DNA of 64,000 bases from Streptomyces alboniger. GTDB taxonomy: Bacteria; Actinomycetota; Actinomycetes; Streptomycetales; Streptomycetaceae. Below, piece by piece: positions 17,216 through 26,074 of this stretch. A program made the translations under genes and the position numbers. The stretch's first letter is position 1. Each line of letters opens with the position of its first letter. The notes under the pieces are model-generated. The model was not told where the DNA came from. It did not search any database and worked only from the letters and a program-made list of their open reading frames with translations. Location: assembly GCF_008704395.1 (NCBI RefSeq), contig NZ_CP023695.1, forward strand, positions 7,564,001-7,628,000, written 5' to 3'.

Positions 17216-19435
17216 ATGAGCGATGAGAAGCGGAACGACATCCCCGGAGCGCCGGCCCCGCAGCCACCGTCGGTCGCCGAGCCCACCGAGCCGCACGAGC
17301 CCCTGCCCGCGAAGCCGGACCAGGAGTCCCCCGAGGCCGTGTCCCCGACGGGCAAGCCCACGGGGGCCCCCGCTTCGGCCCGCGCCCAGAGCGGCGCCTA
17401 CCTCACCACGGCGCAGGGCGCCCGCCTCTACGACAGCGACCACTCGCTCAAGGCCGGTGCCCGCGGGCCGGTGCTGCTCCAGGACCACCACCTGCGTGAG
17501 AAGATCACGCACTTCGACCACGAACGCATTCCCGAGCGGGTCGTGCACGCGCGCGGAGCGGCGGCCCACGGCATCTTCAAGGGATACGGAACGGCCGCCA
17601 AGGTCACCAAGGCGGCCTTCCTGGCCAAGGACACCGAGACGCCCGTCTTTGTACGTTTCTCCACGGTGCTGGGCTCCCGCGGTTCGTCGGACACCGTGCG
17701 CGACACCCGCGGCTTCGCCACGAAGTTCTACACCGAGGAAGGCACCTTCGACCTCGTCGGCAACAACATCCCGGTCTTCTTCATCCAGGACGCCATCAAG
17801 TTCCCCGACATCATCCACGCCGGCAAGCCGCACCCCGACCGGGAGATCCCGCAGGCCCAGAGCGCACACGACACCTTCTGGGACTTCGTGACCCTCCACA
17901 CGGAGGCGACCCACCACACTCTGTGGAACATGTCGGACCGGGGGATCCCGCGCTCCTACCGCATGATGGAGGGCTTCGGGGTCCACACCTTCCGGCTCGT
18001 CAACAACGAGGGCGCCACCACCCTCGTCAAGTTCCACTGGAAGCCGAAGCTCGGCGTGCACTCCCTGACCTGGGAGGAAGCACAGATCACCAACGGCATG
18101 GACCCCGACTTCCACCGCCGCGACCTCGCCGACGCCATCGAGGCAGGGGCCTTCCCGCAGTGGGAACTCGGCATCCAGGTCTTCCCCGACAACGCCGAGC
18201 AGACCTTCGAAGGCATCGACCTGCTGGACCCGACGAACATCGTCCCCGAGGAGCTGGCGCCCGTGCAGCCCATCGGGCTGCTCACGCTGAACGCCAACCC
18301 GACCAACTACTTCGCCGAGACCGAGCAGGTCGCCTTCCACCCCGGCCACCTCGTCCCCGGCATCGACATCACCGACGACCCGCTGCTCACCGGCCGCCTC
18401 TTCTCCTACCTGGACACGCAGATCAGCAGGCTCGGCGGCCCCAACTTCGCGCAGCTCCCCATCAACCGCACCCACGCGCCGGTCAACGACATGCTGCGTG
18501 ACGGCATGCACCAGACCGCCGTCCACGCGGGGACCGCTCCGTACCGCCCCAACTCGCTCGACGGGGGCTGCCCGTTCCTCGCCGGGGCGGACAACGGCGC
18601 GTACGTCGAGGTCCCCGTCGACGTACCGGCCGCGAAGAAGGTCCGCGAAGCCCCGGAGTCCTTCTCGGACCACTTCAGCCAACCCCGGCTGTTCTGGCGC
18701 TCGATGACGCCCGTCGAGCGGGAGCACATCATCGCCGCCTACACCTTCGAGCTGAGCAAGTGCTACGAGCAGGCCATCAAGGAGCGCGCGCTCCAGGTCC
18801 TGGCCAACATCGACCCGCAGCTCTGCGGCCAGGTCGCCGACGGGCTCGGCCTGCCCGCCCCGGAGCCGACCGTGGCCCTCGCGGACACCGAGCCCAGCCC
18901 GGCCCTGTCCCAGCTCGGGCAGACCTGGCCGGTGGAGGGCCGCATCGTCGGCATCGTCACCGACGGGGAGACCGACCTCGACGGGATCCGCTCGGCACGC
19001 CGTGCGGTGCTGGACGCGGGCATGGTCCCGCTCGTCATCGCCCCCACCGGCGGCCTGCTGGACGCGGGCAAGGACCCCATCGCCGTACAGCGGACGTTCG
19101 CCAACGCGCGCTCCGTCGAGTTCGACGCGCTCCTGCTCGCCGGTTCCCCGGCGCCGGGGGCCGACGCGTACGGAGCCCGGGACGCCAAGGCCGGTGAGCC
19201 GACGAGCCCCGGCACCGCCGTCGACCCGCGGGTCATGCTGATGGCGGCCGAGGTCTACCGCCACGGCAAGGCGATCGGCGGCTGGGCGGGAGCGGACGCG
19301 GCGCTTCGAGCGGCCGGGATCACCGACGCGGCGCCCGGTGTGGTGCTCGCCGGCAGCGGCGTGGAGGCCCTGGAGCAGGTGGCGCAGCTCCTCGGCAGCC
19401 ACCGCGTGTGGGACCGCTTCCCCGCCGCGGTCTGA
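17216..19435 (+). CDS. katE: Catalase, large-subunit KatE/HPII type
   Basis: 739 residues. A 55-residue Pro-rich extension precedes the catalase core; the catalytic His is in RVVHARGAAAHG (about residue 111), the Asn in LVGNNIPVFFIQDAIKFPD, and the proximal haem Tyr in RLFSYLDTQISRLGGPNF. From about residue 575 there is the class I amidotransferase/DJ-1-like domain (GRIVGIVTDGETDLDGI...) found only in large clade 2 catalases. It removes hydrogen peroxide, and in this family is typically stress or sporulation linked. ATG 17216 has GGAG-like purines upstream. A strong terminator follows. Confidence 0.95.
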   Translation: MSDEKRNDIPGAPAPQPPSVAEPTEPHEPLPAKPDQESPEAVSPTGKPTGAPASARAQSGAYLTTAQGARLYDSDHSLKAGARGPVLLQDHHLREKITHFDHERIPERVVHARGAAAHGIFKGYGTAAKVTKAAFLAKDTETPVFVRFSTVLGSRGSSDTVRDTRGFATKFYTEEGTFDLVGNNIPVFFIQDAIKFPDIIHAGKPHPDREIPQAQSAHDTFWDFVTLHTEATHHTLWNMSDRGIPRSYRMMEGFGVHTFRLVNNEGATTLVKFHWKPKLGVHSLTWEEAQITNGMDPDFHRRDLADAIEAGAFPQWELGIQVFPDNAEQTFEGIDLLDPTNIVPEELAPVQPIGLLTLNANPTNYFAETEQVAFHPGHLVPGIDITDDPLLTGRLFSYLDTQISRLGGPNFAQLPINRTHAPVNDMLRDGMHQTAVHAGTAPYRPNSLDGGCPFLAGADNGAYVEVPVDVPAAKKVREAPESFSDHFSQPRLFWRSMTPVEREHIIAAYTFELSKCYEQAIKERALQVLANIDPQLCGQVADGLGLPAPEPTVALADTEPSPALSQLGQTWPVEGRIVGIVTDGETDLDGIRSARRAVLDAGMVPLVIAPTGGLLDAGKDPIAVQRTFANARSVEFDALLLAGSPAPGADAYGARDAKAGEPTSPGTAVDPRVMLMAAEVYRHGKAIGGWAGADAALRAAGITDAAPGVVLAGSGVEALEQVAQLLGSHRVWDRFPAAV

Positions 19436-19457
19436 GCCGACGCACCGTCTGACACCC

Positions 19458-19494
19458 GGGCCCGCCCGGGGCCTTCACGGCCCCGGGCGGGCCC
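19458..19494. terminator. Strong hairpin between the catalase gene and a convergent small gene
   Basis: A perfect 16-bp inverted repeat (19458-19473 with 19479-19494) and a five-base loop ttcac, located between convergent stops, so probably bidirectional. Confidence 0.75.
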
Positions 19495-19507
19495 ATGGGC
19501 TGTGTGG

Positions 19508-19651
19508 TCACCGTCGGCGCAGCCTGCCCAGGAACCGCTGAGCCTGGGCCCGCCGCCGCGGATCGGCGGAGGCGCGACGCACCTGTTCGACGGTGCGCCG
19601 GCCCTGCGGGCTCCGGACGAACTCCTTGATCTTCGTGATCATGCCGGGCAT
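19508..19651 (-). CDS. Very small basic protein
   Basis: 47 residues (MPGMITKIKEFVRSPQGRRT...) ending in RFLGRLRRR; 15 of 47 residues are Arg or Lys. AGGAGGAG precedes ATG 19651 at ideal spacing. The KIKEFVRSPQGRR pattern recurs as a small protein in Streptomyces stress regions. It may bind nucleic acid or membrane surfaces; function unknown. Confidence 0.75.
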   Translation of the reverse strand: MPGMITKIKEFVRSPQGRRTVEQVRRASADPRRRAQAQRFLGRLRRR

Positions 19652-19999
19652 GAACTCCTCCTATGCGGCGGGGGCGAACGGATCAGTGCACCACTCCGTG
19701 TACCCACTGAGGCGCGGTGGGTGCGTACCGAGGCCGAGCAGACGCGAGCCGATGGGTAGCACGCCGACATCGCCGAACTCCTCTACCACTGACGTACGTT
19801 CGAGGGGGCGAGATCGCGACGAACTTCTCCACGAGACCGCCTGATCCACCTCGCTGACGTTTACGCCCGAACGGGTGGCTAGCATGGCGCGATGTGGCCC
19901 GGAAGATCGTCGTCCCCTTGGCGTGCCCCTCCGGGCCGCGACCGAGGCGTAACGATCGGCTCGTTGTTCTCCTGCACTCAAGGACCGAGGGACCGCTGA
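19652..19999 (+). other. Intergenic region upstream of the conservon
   Basis: About 350 bases. The open frames on either strand are not convincing. It should contain the promoter of the cvn operon on the plus strand and of the small basic protein on the minus strand; no box is clear enough to call. Confidence 0.35.
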
Positions 20000-21856
20000 A
20001 TGTCAGTGCCTGCTCCTCCCAGCCCGCGCCGCACAGCGAAGGCGGGGCGCCCCGCGTGGGCCGTGCCCCTCGGCGTGCTGGTGGTCACCGGCGGCGCCGG
20101 TGCCGCCGCGGCTGCCACGGCACCGGACGCCGCCCGTGGCTGGACGGCGGCCTCGATCACGGCCGGCTGGCTGTGCCTGGCCGTCTGTCTGCTCGTCAGC
20201 TCCGCGGCCGGTCAGCGAATACGCCGATCCGCCGCGGCGGACCGCGCCGAGGCCGACACCCTGAAGGCTCAGCTGGGCCGCCAGGGCGCCGAGTCCGCGC
20301 ATTTCGTGAACGTCACGCTCCCCGTCCTCGTGAAGCAGCTGCGCGACGGCGCGGGCGCGGCGGAGGCCCTGGCGCACACGGCACCTCCGTCGGACGCCCA
20401 ACTACGCCAGATCATCCAGACGTTCGCCTCCGTCGTAGAGGAATCGGTTCGGCACGCCGGTGCCCTTGAGGCCCAGCGCGGCCGGGCGCAGGAACAACTG
20501 GCGCAGGCCACAGAGGAGTTCGACCTCCTCACGAAGGTGACGCTGCCCACCGCGATCGAGCAGCTGCGCGAGGGTGCCTCCGCCGACACCGTTCTCGCGG
20601 GGCTCCAGTGGCCGCAGAACCCACTGCTGCGCCTGCCCGCGGAGTCGTTCGTGCGAGAGCTGGCCCACAGCGAGCGGCGCGCCGCCGCCGCGCAGGCCGC
20701 CTCGGCCAAGGCGCTCAGCCGCGTACAGGCCAAGTCCGTGAGCATGCTCGCCGACCTGCGGGACATGCAGGAGCGGCATGGCGTGGAGGTCTTCGGCGAC
20801 CTGCTGCGCCTGGATCACAGCACGTCCCAACTGGGTCTGATGACCGACCGTCTCGCCCTGCTCATGGGCGGCCGCTCCAGCCGGGCGTGGAACAAGCCGA
20901 TCGTCATGGAGAGCATCCTGCGGGGCGCCGTCGGCCGCATCTCCGCCTACCAGCGGGTGCGGCTGCACTGCTCGACGACCGTCGCGGTCGCCGGGTTCGC
21001 GGCGGAGAGCGTCATGCACCTGCTCGCCGAACTCATGGACAACGCGGCGAACTTCTCCCCGCCCATCGACGAGGTGCACGTCTATGTGGAGGAACGCAGC
21101 GCCGGCATCGTCGTGACGATCGAGGACAGTGGCCTGCGGATGGCCGACGCGGCGATGCGCCGGGCCGAGGAGTCCGTCTCCGGGCGGATGACGGACCTCG
21201 CCTCGCTCCAGGGCACCCGCCTCGGCCTCGCCGTGGTCGGCCGCCTCGCCGCCAAGTACGGCATGAGCGTCAACTTCCGCCCGTCCTCCCGAGGCGGCAC
21301 GGGCGTTGTGGTCCTCCTGCCGCCGCAGCTCCTCGCCCAGCAGCGCGACCCCGCCCCGCAGCAGCCGGTACGCCGGAATGCCGCGCCGACGCCCCCGCCG
21401 GTCCCGGCAGCGACCGTCCCGGAGGTACTCGCCCCGGCGGCCGAGGAGACCCCCATCCTCTCCGAAACCCCCGAGGCGCCCCTGGCTCCCGCGGTGCCCC
21501 CGGCCCCCGCACGGCCCACCGCCGCGGACATCGCCTCCCCGCCGGCGCAGGACCCGCCCGCGGCCGCCCCCGCGGCCACGCCGAACGGCCTGCCGGTACG
21601 CGCCCCGGGCCGCACCATGGCCGAGGCGGACCGCGAGCGCCGCCAGCGCAAGGCGTCGTCCGATGCCGCCTCCGCGCCGGGCGCCGGGACGCTCCCCGGC
21701 GACGCGGACCGGCCGGCCCGCGACGCCGGATCCCGTTTCGGCGCCTTCCACCGCGCCCGGCGCGCCGGGGGCCACGCCCCGGGATTCCCCGCCACGCCCG
21801 ACGCCCCGGACGCCCCCGGCTTCCCCGCAGACTCCGGGCCGCCACCGGCCCAGTAG
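20000..21856 (+). CDS. cvnA: Conservon sensor-kinase-like protein CvnA
   Basis: 618 residues. Two N-terminal membrane segments (AWAVPLGVLVVTGGAGAAAA and ITAGWLCLAVCLLVS) precede a coiled region (residues 70-250) and a GHKL ATPase-type domain with LAELMDNAANFSPP (N-box) and a degenerate lid (GLRMADAAMRRAEESVSG ... LGLAVVGRLAAKYGMSVNF). A 200-residue Pro/Ala-rich tail follows. In Streptomyces, CvnA-D form a membrane-associated heterocomplex likened to eukaryotic GPCR-G-protein systems and affect aerial growth and antibiotic production. First gene of a five-gene set. Confidence 0.9.
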   Translation: MSVPAPPSPRRTAKAGRPAWAVPLGVLVVTGGAGAAAAATAPDAARGWTAASITAGWLCLAVCLLVSSAAGQRIRRSAAADRAEADTLKAQLGRQGAESAHFVNVTLPVLVKQLRDGAGAAEALAHTAPPSDAQLRQIIQTFASVVEESVRHAGALEAQRGRAQEQLAQATEEFDLLTKVTLPTAIEQLREGASADTVLAGLQWPQNPLLRLPAESFVRELAHSERRAAAAQAASAKALSRVQAKSVSMLADLRDMQERHGVEVFGDLLRLDHSTSQLGLMTDRLALLMGGRSSRAWNKPIVMESILRGAVGRISAYQRVRLHCSTTVAVAGFAAESVMHLLAELMDNAANFSPPIDEVHVYVEERSAGIVVTIEDSGLRMADAAMRRAEESVSGRMTDLASLQGTRLGLAVVGRLAAKYGMSVNFRPSSRGGTGVVVLLPPQLLAQQRDPAPQQPVRRNAAPTPPPVPAATVPEVLAPAAEETPILSETPEAPLAPAVPPAPARPTAADIASPPAQDPPAAAPAATPNGLPVRAPGRTMAEADRERRQRKASSDAASAPGAGTLPGDADRPARDAGSRFGAFHRARRAGGHAPGFPATPDAPDAPGFPADSGPPPAQ

Positions 21857-21975
21857 ACCGCAGCCCCCCGCACGGCGCCCGGGTCCGGCGCCCCTTCTTC
21901 CCCCCGCTCAAGATCGTGAGATTGGAGGCACGGGCCGGTGACCGGGCACGCCCGGCGCACCTCGCCCCACCCACC

Positions 21976-22395
21976 ATGCAGACCACTGACAACAGCCTGA
22001 CCTGGCTCCTTCAGAGCCTTCTCCAGCGCACCCCCGGCACGCGGCACGCCCTGGTGCTCTCCCGGGACGGCCTGAAGCTGTGCTGGAGCGAGCATCTGAC
22101 GCTCGACCAGGCCGACCAACTGTCGGCGATCTGCTCCGGCATCCAGGCACTGGCCCAGGGCGCCTCCGCGGAGTTCGGTGACGGGACCGGCGGTGTCCGG
22201 CACTCCATGACGGAGTTCCACGGCGGGCTTCTCTTCATCGTCGAGGCGGGGCAGGGAGCGCACCTGGCGGTCGTGGCGGACGAGAACGCCGACCCGGGCG
22301 TCGTGGGCCACCAGATGACGGAGCTCGTGGAGCAGATCGGGGAGCACCTGCGCGCCGAGCCGCGCGCCGAGCGCGAAGGCAGCGCCTCCTCGTGA
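21976..22395 (+). CDS. cvnB: Roadblock/LC7 domain protein CvnB
   Basis: 139 residues forming one roadblock/LC7 fold: LTWLLQSLLQRTPGTRHALVLSRDGLKLCWSE ... ADQLSAICSGIQALAQGAS ... GGLLFIVEAGQGAHLAVVADENADPGVVGHQM. MglB-like roadblock proteins act as GTPase regulators, here for CvnD. The start ATG 21976 lies about 120 bases after cvnA; the stop overlaps cvnC (GTGA). Confidence 0.92.
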   Translation: MQTTDNSLTWLLQSLLQRTPGTRHALVLSRDGLKLCWSEHLTLDQADQLSAICSGIQALAQGASAEFGDGTGGVRHSMTEFHGGLLFIVEAGQGAHLAVVADENADPGVVGHQMTELVEQIGEHLRAEPRAEREGSASS

Positions 22396-22754
22396 CGCCG
22401 CGCGGGCCCGTGGACATCGGTGACCCCGACCGGCTCTATACGGTCACCGGTGGCCGCAGCCGGGCCGACGACGACTCGTTCGACCTGGTCACCCTGGTGG
22501 TGAGCGAGTGCGAGCCCACCGCGGGGATGCAGTCGGAGCACGCCCGGATCCTCGACCTGTGCCGCCACCCCACGGCCGTGGTGGAGATCGCCGCCGAGCT
22601 CAGACTGCCGATCACCGTGGTGCGGATTCTGCTGGGCGACCTGCTCGCGACGAGCCGGATCACCGCCCGCCACCCCCGCGCGGCCGACGCGGTCGCCTCG
22701 ATCCCCGAATCCGCCCTTCTCAAGGAGGTGCTCCATGGGCTCCGCAACCTCTGA
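22392..22754 (+). CDS. cvnC: DUF742 protein CvnC
   Basis: 120 residues with the DUF742 pattern: LYTVTGGRSRADDDSFDLVTLVV, then a predicted winged helix (HARILDLCRHPTAVVEIAAELRLPITVVRILLGDLLATSRI) and the conserved end SALLKEVLHGLRNL. It starts on GTG 22392 in a GTGA overlap with cvnB and overlaps cvnD by 20 bases, supporting tight co-translation. Confidence 0.92.
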   Translation: MTPRGPVDIGDPDRLYTVTGGRSRADDDSFDLVTLVVSECEPTAGMQSEHARILDLCRHPTAVVEIAAELRLPITVVRILLGDLLATSRITARHPRAADAVASIPESALLKEVLHGLRNL

Positions 22755-23349
22755 GCTGCCCGCCCGTACTCCTCTGTCCGACACCGCCGAGACCGGCCTG
22801 AAGATCGTGGTCGTGGGCGGATTCGGGGTCGGCAAGACCACGCTGGTGCGGTCGGTCAGCGAGATCCGCCCGCTGAACACCGAAGAGGTGATGACGCAGG
22901 CCGGTATCGGTGTCGACGAGACGTCCGAGGTCGCCGGCAAGACCACGACGACGGTGGCGTTCGACTTCGGCCGGATCAGCCTCAACGAACGCGTGGTGCT
23001 CTATCTGTTCGGCGCACCGGGCCAGGAGCGCTTCTGGTTCCTGTGGGACCGGCTCTTCGCCGGCACGCTGGGCGCGGTCGTCCTGGTCGACACCCGGCGG
23101 ATGGACGACTCCTGGTACGCGATCGACCGTCTCGAACACCACAGGACGCCGTTCGTAGTGGCGGTGAACAGGTTCGACGACGACACCTCCCGGCACTCGC
23201 TGGAGGAGATCCGCCAGGCCCTCGCGCTGCCCGGCCATGTGCCGCTGATCGACTGTGACGCGCGGGTGAGATCGTCGGGCAAGGACGTCCTGATCACCCT
23301 CGTGGACCACCTCTACAAACTGGCCATGGCCCAGGAGATGACACCGTGA
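22735..23349 (+). CDS. cvnD: Ras-like GTP-binding protein CvnD
   Basis: 204 residues of the MglA-like small GTPase type: P-loop VVVGGFGVGKTTLVRSVSE near residue 24-42, switch region MTQAGIGVDETSEV, G3-like LYLFGAPGQERFWFLWDRLF, and base-recognition VVAVNRFDDD. It is the G-protein of the conservon. It starts inside cvnC and shares an overlap with the following P450 gene (GTG within ATGACACCGTGA), so all five genes form one translational unit. Confidence 0.93.
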   Translation: MGSATSELPARTPLSDTAETGLKIVVVGGFGVGKTTLVRSVSEIRPLNTEEVMTQAGIGVDETSEVAGKTTTTVAFDFGRISLNERVVLYLFGAPGQERFWFLWDRLFAGTLGAVVLVDTRRMDDSWYAIDRLEHHRTPFVVAVNRFDDDTSRHSLEEIRQALALPGHVPLIDCDARVRSSGKDVLITLVDHLYKLAMAQEMTP

Positions 23350-24614
23350 CCGAGCCGACCGGATCCCCCTTCGAGCAGAGCGCCCCGCCCCCGGGATGCC
23401 CCGCTCACGCGGGCGGCGTACGCCTGGGTGGCCTGGAGTACCAGCAGACGCCCGCGCAGCTCTACCGCAGCCTGCGCCGTGAGCACGGCGCGGTCGCGCC
23501 GGTGCTGCTCGACGGCGACGTGCCCGCGTGGCTGGTCCTCGGCTACTCCGAGGTCAGCTATGTGACCGGCCACGACGAGCTGTTCGCCCGGGACTCGCGC
23601 CGCTGGAACCAGTGGGACCGCATCCCCGCCGACTGGCCGCTGATGCCGTTCGTCGGCTACCAGCCGTCGGTCCTGTTCACCGAGGGTGAGGAGCACCGGC
23701 GGCGGGCCGGCGTGATCACGGAGGCGCTGGAGGGGGTCGACCAGTTCGAACTCGCCCGGGACAGCGGCCGGATCGCCGACCGGCTGATCGCGGCGTTCGC
23801 CGGCAGCGGGCAGGCGGAACTGATGAGCGCGTACGCCCACGCACTCCCCATGCGGGCCGCGGTACAGATGTGCGGCATGCCCGAGACGGGCACCGACACG
23901 CAGCAGCTCGTGGACGACCTGCGGATCTCCCTCGACGCGGCGGAGGGGGACGACCCCGTCGCGGCGTACACCCGTGTCGGCGAGCGGATCCAGCTCCTGG
24001 TCAAGGAGAAGCGGGAGAGGCCCGGCGCTGACGTCACCTCGCGGATGCTGCTGCATCCCGCGGGGCTCACCGACGAGGAGATCGTCCAGGACCTGATCTC
24101 CATCATCGCGGCGGCCCAGCAGCCGACGGCCAACTGGATCTGCAACACGCTGCGGCTGATGCTGACCGACGAGCGGTTCGCCCTCAACGTGTCCGGCGGG
24201 CGGCTGAGCGTCGGCGAGGCGCTCAACGAAGTGCTGTGGCTGGACACGCCCACGCAGAACTTCATCGGGCGCTGGGCGGTGCGTGACACCCAGCTCGGCG
24301 GGCGGCAGATCCGGGCGGGCGACTGTCTGGTGCTCGGTCTCGCGGCGGCCAACACCGACCCGCAGATCTGGCCCGATGCGCACGTGGGTCCGGAGAACTC
24401 CGCCCACCTCTCCTTCAGCCACGGCGAGCACCGCTGCCCCTACCCGGCGCCCCTGCTCGCCGATGTCATCGCCCGGACCGCGGTCGAGACGCTCCTGGAG
24501 CGCCTGCCCGACCTCGTCCTCGCGGTGGAGCCCGAGGAGCTGACCTGGCGCCCGTCCATCTGGATGCGCGGCCTGATGTCGCTGCCGGTGCGGTTCACGC
24601 CGGTGACGCACTGA
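23346..24614 (+). CDS. cvnE: Conservon cytochrome P450, CYP157-type with altered ExxR
   Basis: 422 residues. The haem-binding loop is intact (LSFSHGEHRCPYPAP, Cys ligand), but the otherwise invariant K-helix ExxR reads NEVLWLDTP, so Trp replaces Arg, a hallmark of the CYP157 family in Streptomyces conservons. The I-helix is also unusual (IIAAAQQPTANWI instead of AGxxT). Such P450s fold and bind haem in spite of the change; substrate unknown. Translationally coupled to cvnD. A terminator hairpin follows, shared with the convergent P450. Confidence 0.92.
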   Translation: MTEPTGSPFEQSAPPPGCPAHAGGVRLGGLEYQQTPAQLYRSLRREHGAVAPVLLDGDVPAWLVLGYSEVSYVTGHDELFARDSRRWNQWDRIPADWPLMPFVGYQPSVLFTEGEEHRRRAGVITEALEGVDQFELARDSGRIADRLIAAFAGSGQAELMSAYAHALPMRAAVQMCGMPETGTDTQQLVDDLRISLDAAEGDDPVAAYTRVGERIQLLVKEKRERPGADVTSRMLLHPAGLTDEEIVQDLISIIAAAQQPTANWICNTLRLMLTDERFALNVSGGRLSVGEALNEVLWLDTPTQNFIGRWAVRDTQLGGRQIRAGDCLVLGLAAANTDPQIWPDAHVGPENSAHLSFSHGEHRCPYPAPLLADVIARTAVETLLERLPDLVLAVEPEELTWRPSIWMRGLMSLPVRFTPVTH

Positions 24615-24618
24615 GTCC

Positions 24619-24654
24619 GGGCGGGGCGCCGCCCGTGCGGGTGGCGCCCCGCCC
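24619..24654. terminator. Bidirectional hairpin between two P450 genes
   Basis: A 17-bp stem (24619-24635 with 24638-24654) with one G-U pair, placed between the convergent stops at 24614 and 24660. Confidence 0.7.
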
Positions 24655-24659
24655 CGGGG

Positions 24660-25886
24660 TCAGGCGGTGACGGGGGTGAACCGCACCGGCAGCGACTGCG
24701 GTCCCCGGGTGAACACCCCCTGTTCCACCGGATCGAAGCTCTCGGCGAGCCGTACGTCGGGCATGGCGTCCAGGAGCTGACCGACACCGATCTCCACCTC
24801 GGCCTTGGCCAGCAGCGCGCCGACGCAGAAGTGGCGGCCGAGCGCGAAGGAGAGATGGTCCGCGGCGGCGGAGAACGCGGTCGTAGTGGTCAGGTCGTCC
24901 CGGAAGATGTCGAAGCGGTCCGGCTCGCGGTAGCGCCGCTCGTCGCGGTTGGCGGAGCCGATCAGGCAGGTCACGGTGGCACCGGCGGGGACCGTACCGC
25001 CGCTGAGTTCCACATCGGTCGCCGACTGCCGCATGATCATGTGGACGGGCGGCGTGTGGCGCAGCGTCTCGGCGAACGCGCGGGCGATCAGCGTACGGTC
25101 CTGCCGGACGGCGTCGAGTTGTTCCGGGTGGGTCAGGAGGTTGGCGAAGATACTGGCGATCGCCTTGTCCGTGGTCTCGCCGCCGGCGGCGAGCAACAGG
25201 CTGCAGAAGGCCTTGATGTCCTCGTCGCTCATCCGTACGCCGTCGACCTCGGCGGCGCACAGAGTGGACAGCAGATCGTCGCCGAGGTGCTCGCGGCGCT
25301 CCTGGATGATCGGGATCATGTACTCGGCGAACTCCACCCGGGTCCGCTCACCGGCGGCCGCGACCTCCGGATCGCCCGCCAGGTTGCCGAGGAACGCGAT
25401 CACCGTGGTGTACCAGCCGTGGAAGCGCGCGTGGTCGGCCTTGTCGAGGCCCAGCATGTCGGCGATCACGTTCACGGGAAAGCGGGTGGCGTAGCCCTCG
25501 ACGAGGTCCACGGCGCCGGTGTGCCGGAACGTGTCGATGAGTTCGCGGGAGTTGCGCTCGATGACGGGCAGGAACTTCTCCTGGAGATCGCTGCCGCGGA
25601 AGGCGGGCGCGACGAGAGCGCGCCGCACGGCGTGCTCCCGGCCGCTGAGCTGGAGGATGGTCTTGCCGTGGACGGGCTCGATCTGCCAGTCGTAGTTGTC
25701 GGTGGTGAACTGCGAGCCCTTGTCCTTGAACACGCGCTCGACATCCTCGTACCGCGAGACGACCCAGCTCTGTGTCGCCTCGTGCCAGAAGAGCGGTGCC
25801 TTCTCCCGCATCGCCCGATAGGCCGGGTAGGGGTCCTTGGCGAACTCGGGCGAGAGGATGTCGGGGACCTGCTGCGCGGCGGACAT
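24660..25886 (-). CDS. Cytochrome P450 (bacterial class I)
   Basis: 408 residues with all classical P450 motifs: I-helix SLLLAAGGETTDKAI, K-helix ETLRHTPPVH (ExxR intact), and haem loop LSFALGRHFCVGALLAKAE. N-terminal LSPEFAKDPYPAYRAMREKAPLFW is normal for soluble actinobacterial P450s, which need ferredoxin partners. Conservons often carry a CYP154 after CYP157 in the same direction; here the neighbour is convergent and not clearly CYP154, so functional linkage is uncertain. AAGGAGCT precedes ATG 25886. Confidence 0.92.
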   Translation of the reverse strand: MSAAQQVPDILSPEFAKDPYPAYRAMREKAPLFWHEATQSWVVSRYEDVERVFKDKGSQFTTDNYDWQIEPVHGKTILQLSGREHAVRRALVAPAFRGSDLQEKFLPVIERNSRELIDTFRHTGAVDLVEGYATRFPVNVIADMLGLDKADHARFHGWYTTVIAFLGNLAGDPEVAAAGERTRVEFAEYMIPIIQERREHLGDDLLSTLCAAEVDGVRMSDEDIKAFCSLLLAAGGETTDKAIASIFANLLTHPEQLDAVRQDRTLIARAFAETLRHTPPVHMIMRQSATDVELSGGTVPAGATVTCLIGSANRDERRYREPDRFDIFRDDLTTTTAFSAAADHLSFALGRHFCVGALLAKAEVEIGVGQLLDAMPDVRLAESFDPVEQGVFTRGPQSLPVRFTPVTA

Positions 25887-26074
25887 AGAGCTCCTTGGTC
25901 GGTACAGGCAACGCGCATCAGGTTATTGATCACCTTCGAACCCAGCCAGACCGGTCCTGGCCGACTGTTGAGCGCTGCACTAACGTTGGCTGAAAATCGC
26001 CCCCGAGAGTGCGGCTCGGCCCCCGCCCGCGGCCGCTGAGGCCCGCGGGGGAGGCGGATGCGAGGATGACTGGT

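Noticed and set aside
16256..19402. 1048-codon open frame on the minus strand across the catalase gene
   Set aside because: It is a shadow of the katE coding frame in high-GC DNA; composition is Arg/Val/Gly-biased with no domain, and katE is unambiguous on the plus strand.
19675..19735. SigB-type promoter (GGGTAC on the minus strand) for the small basic gene
   Set aside because: No matching GTTT box at 13-16 bases upstream; one half-site is not enough.
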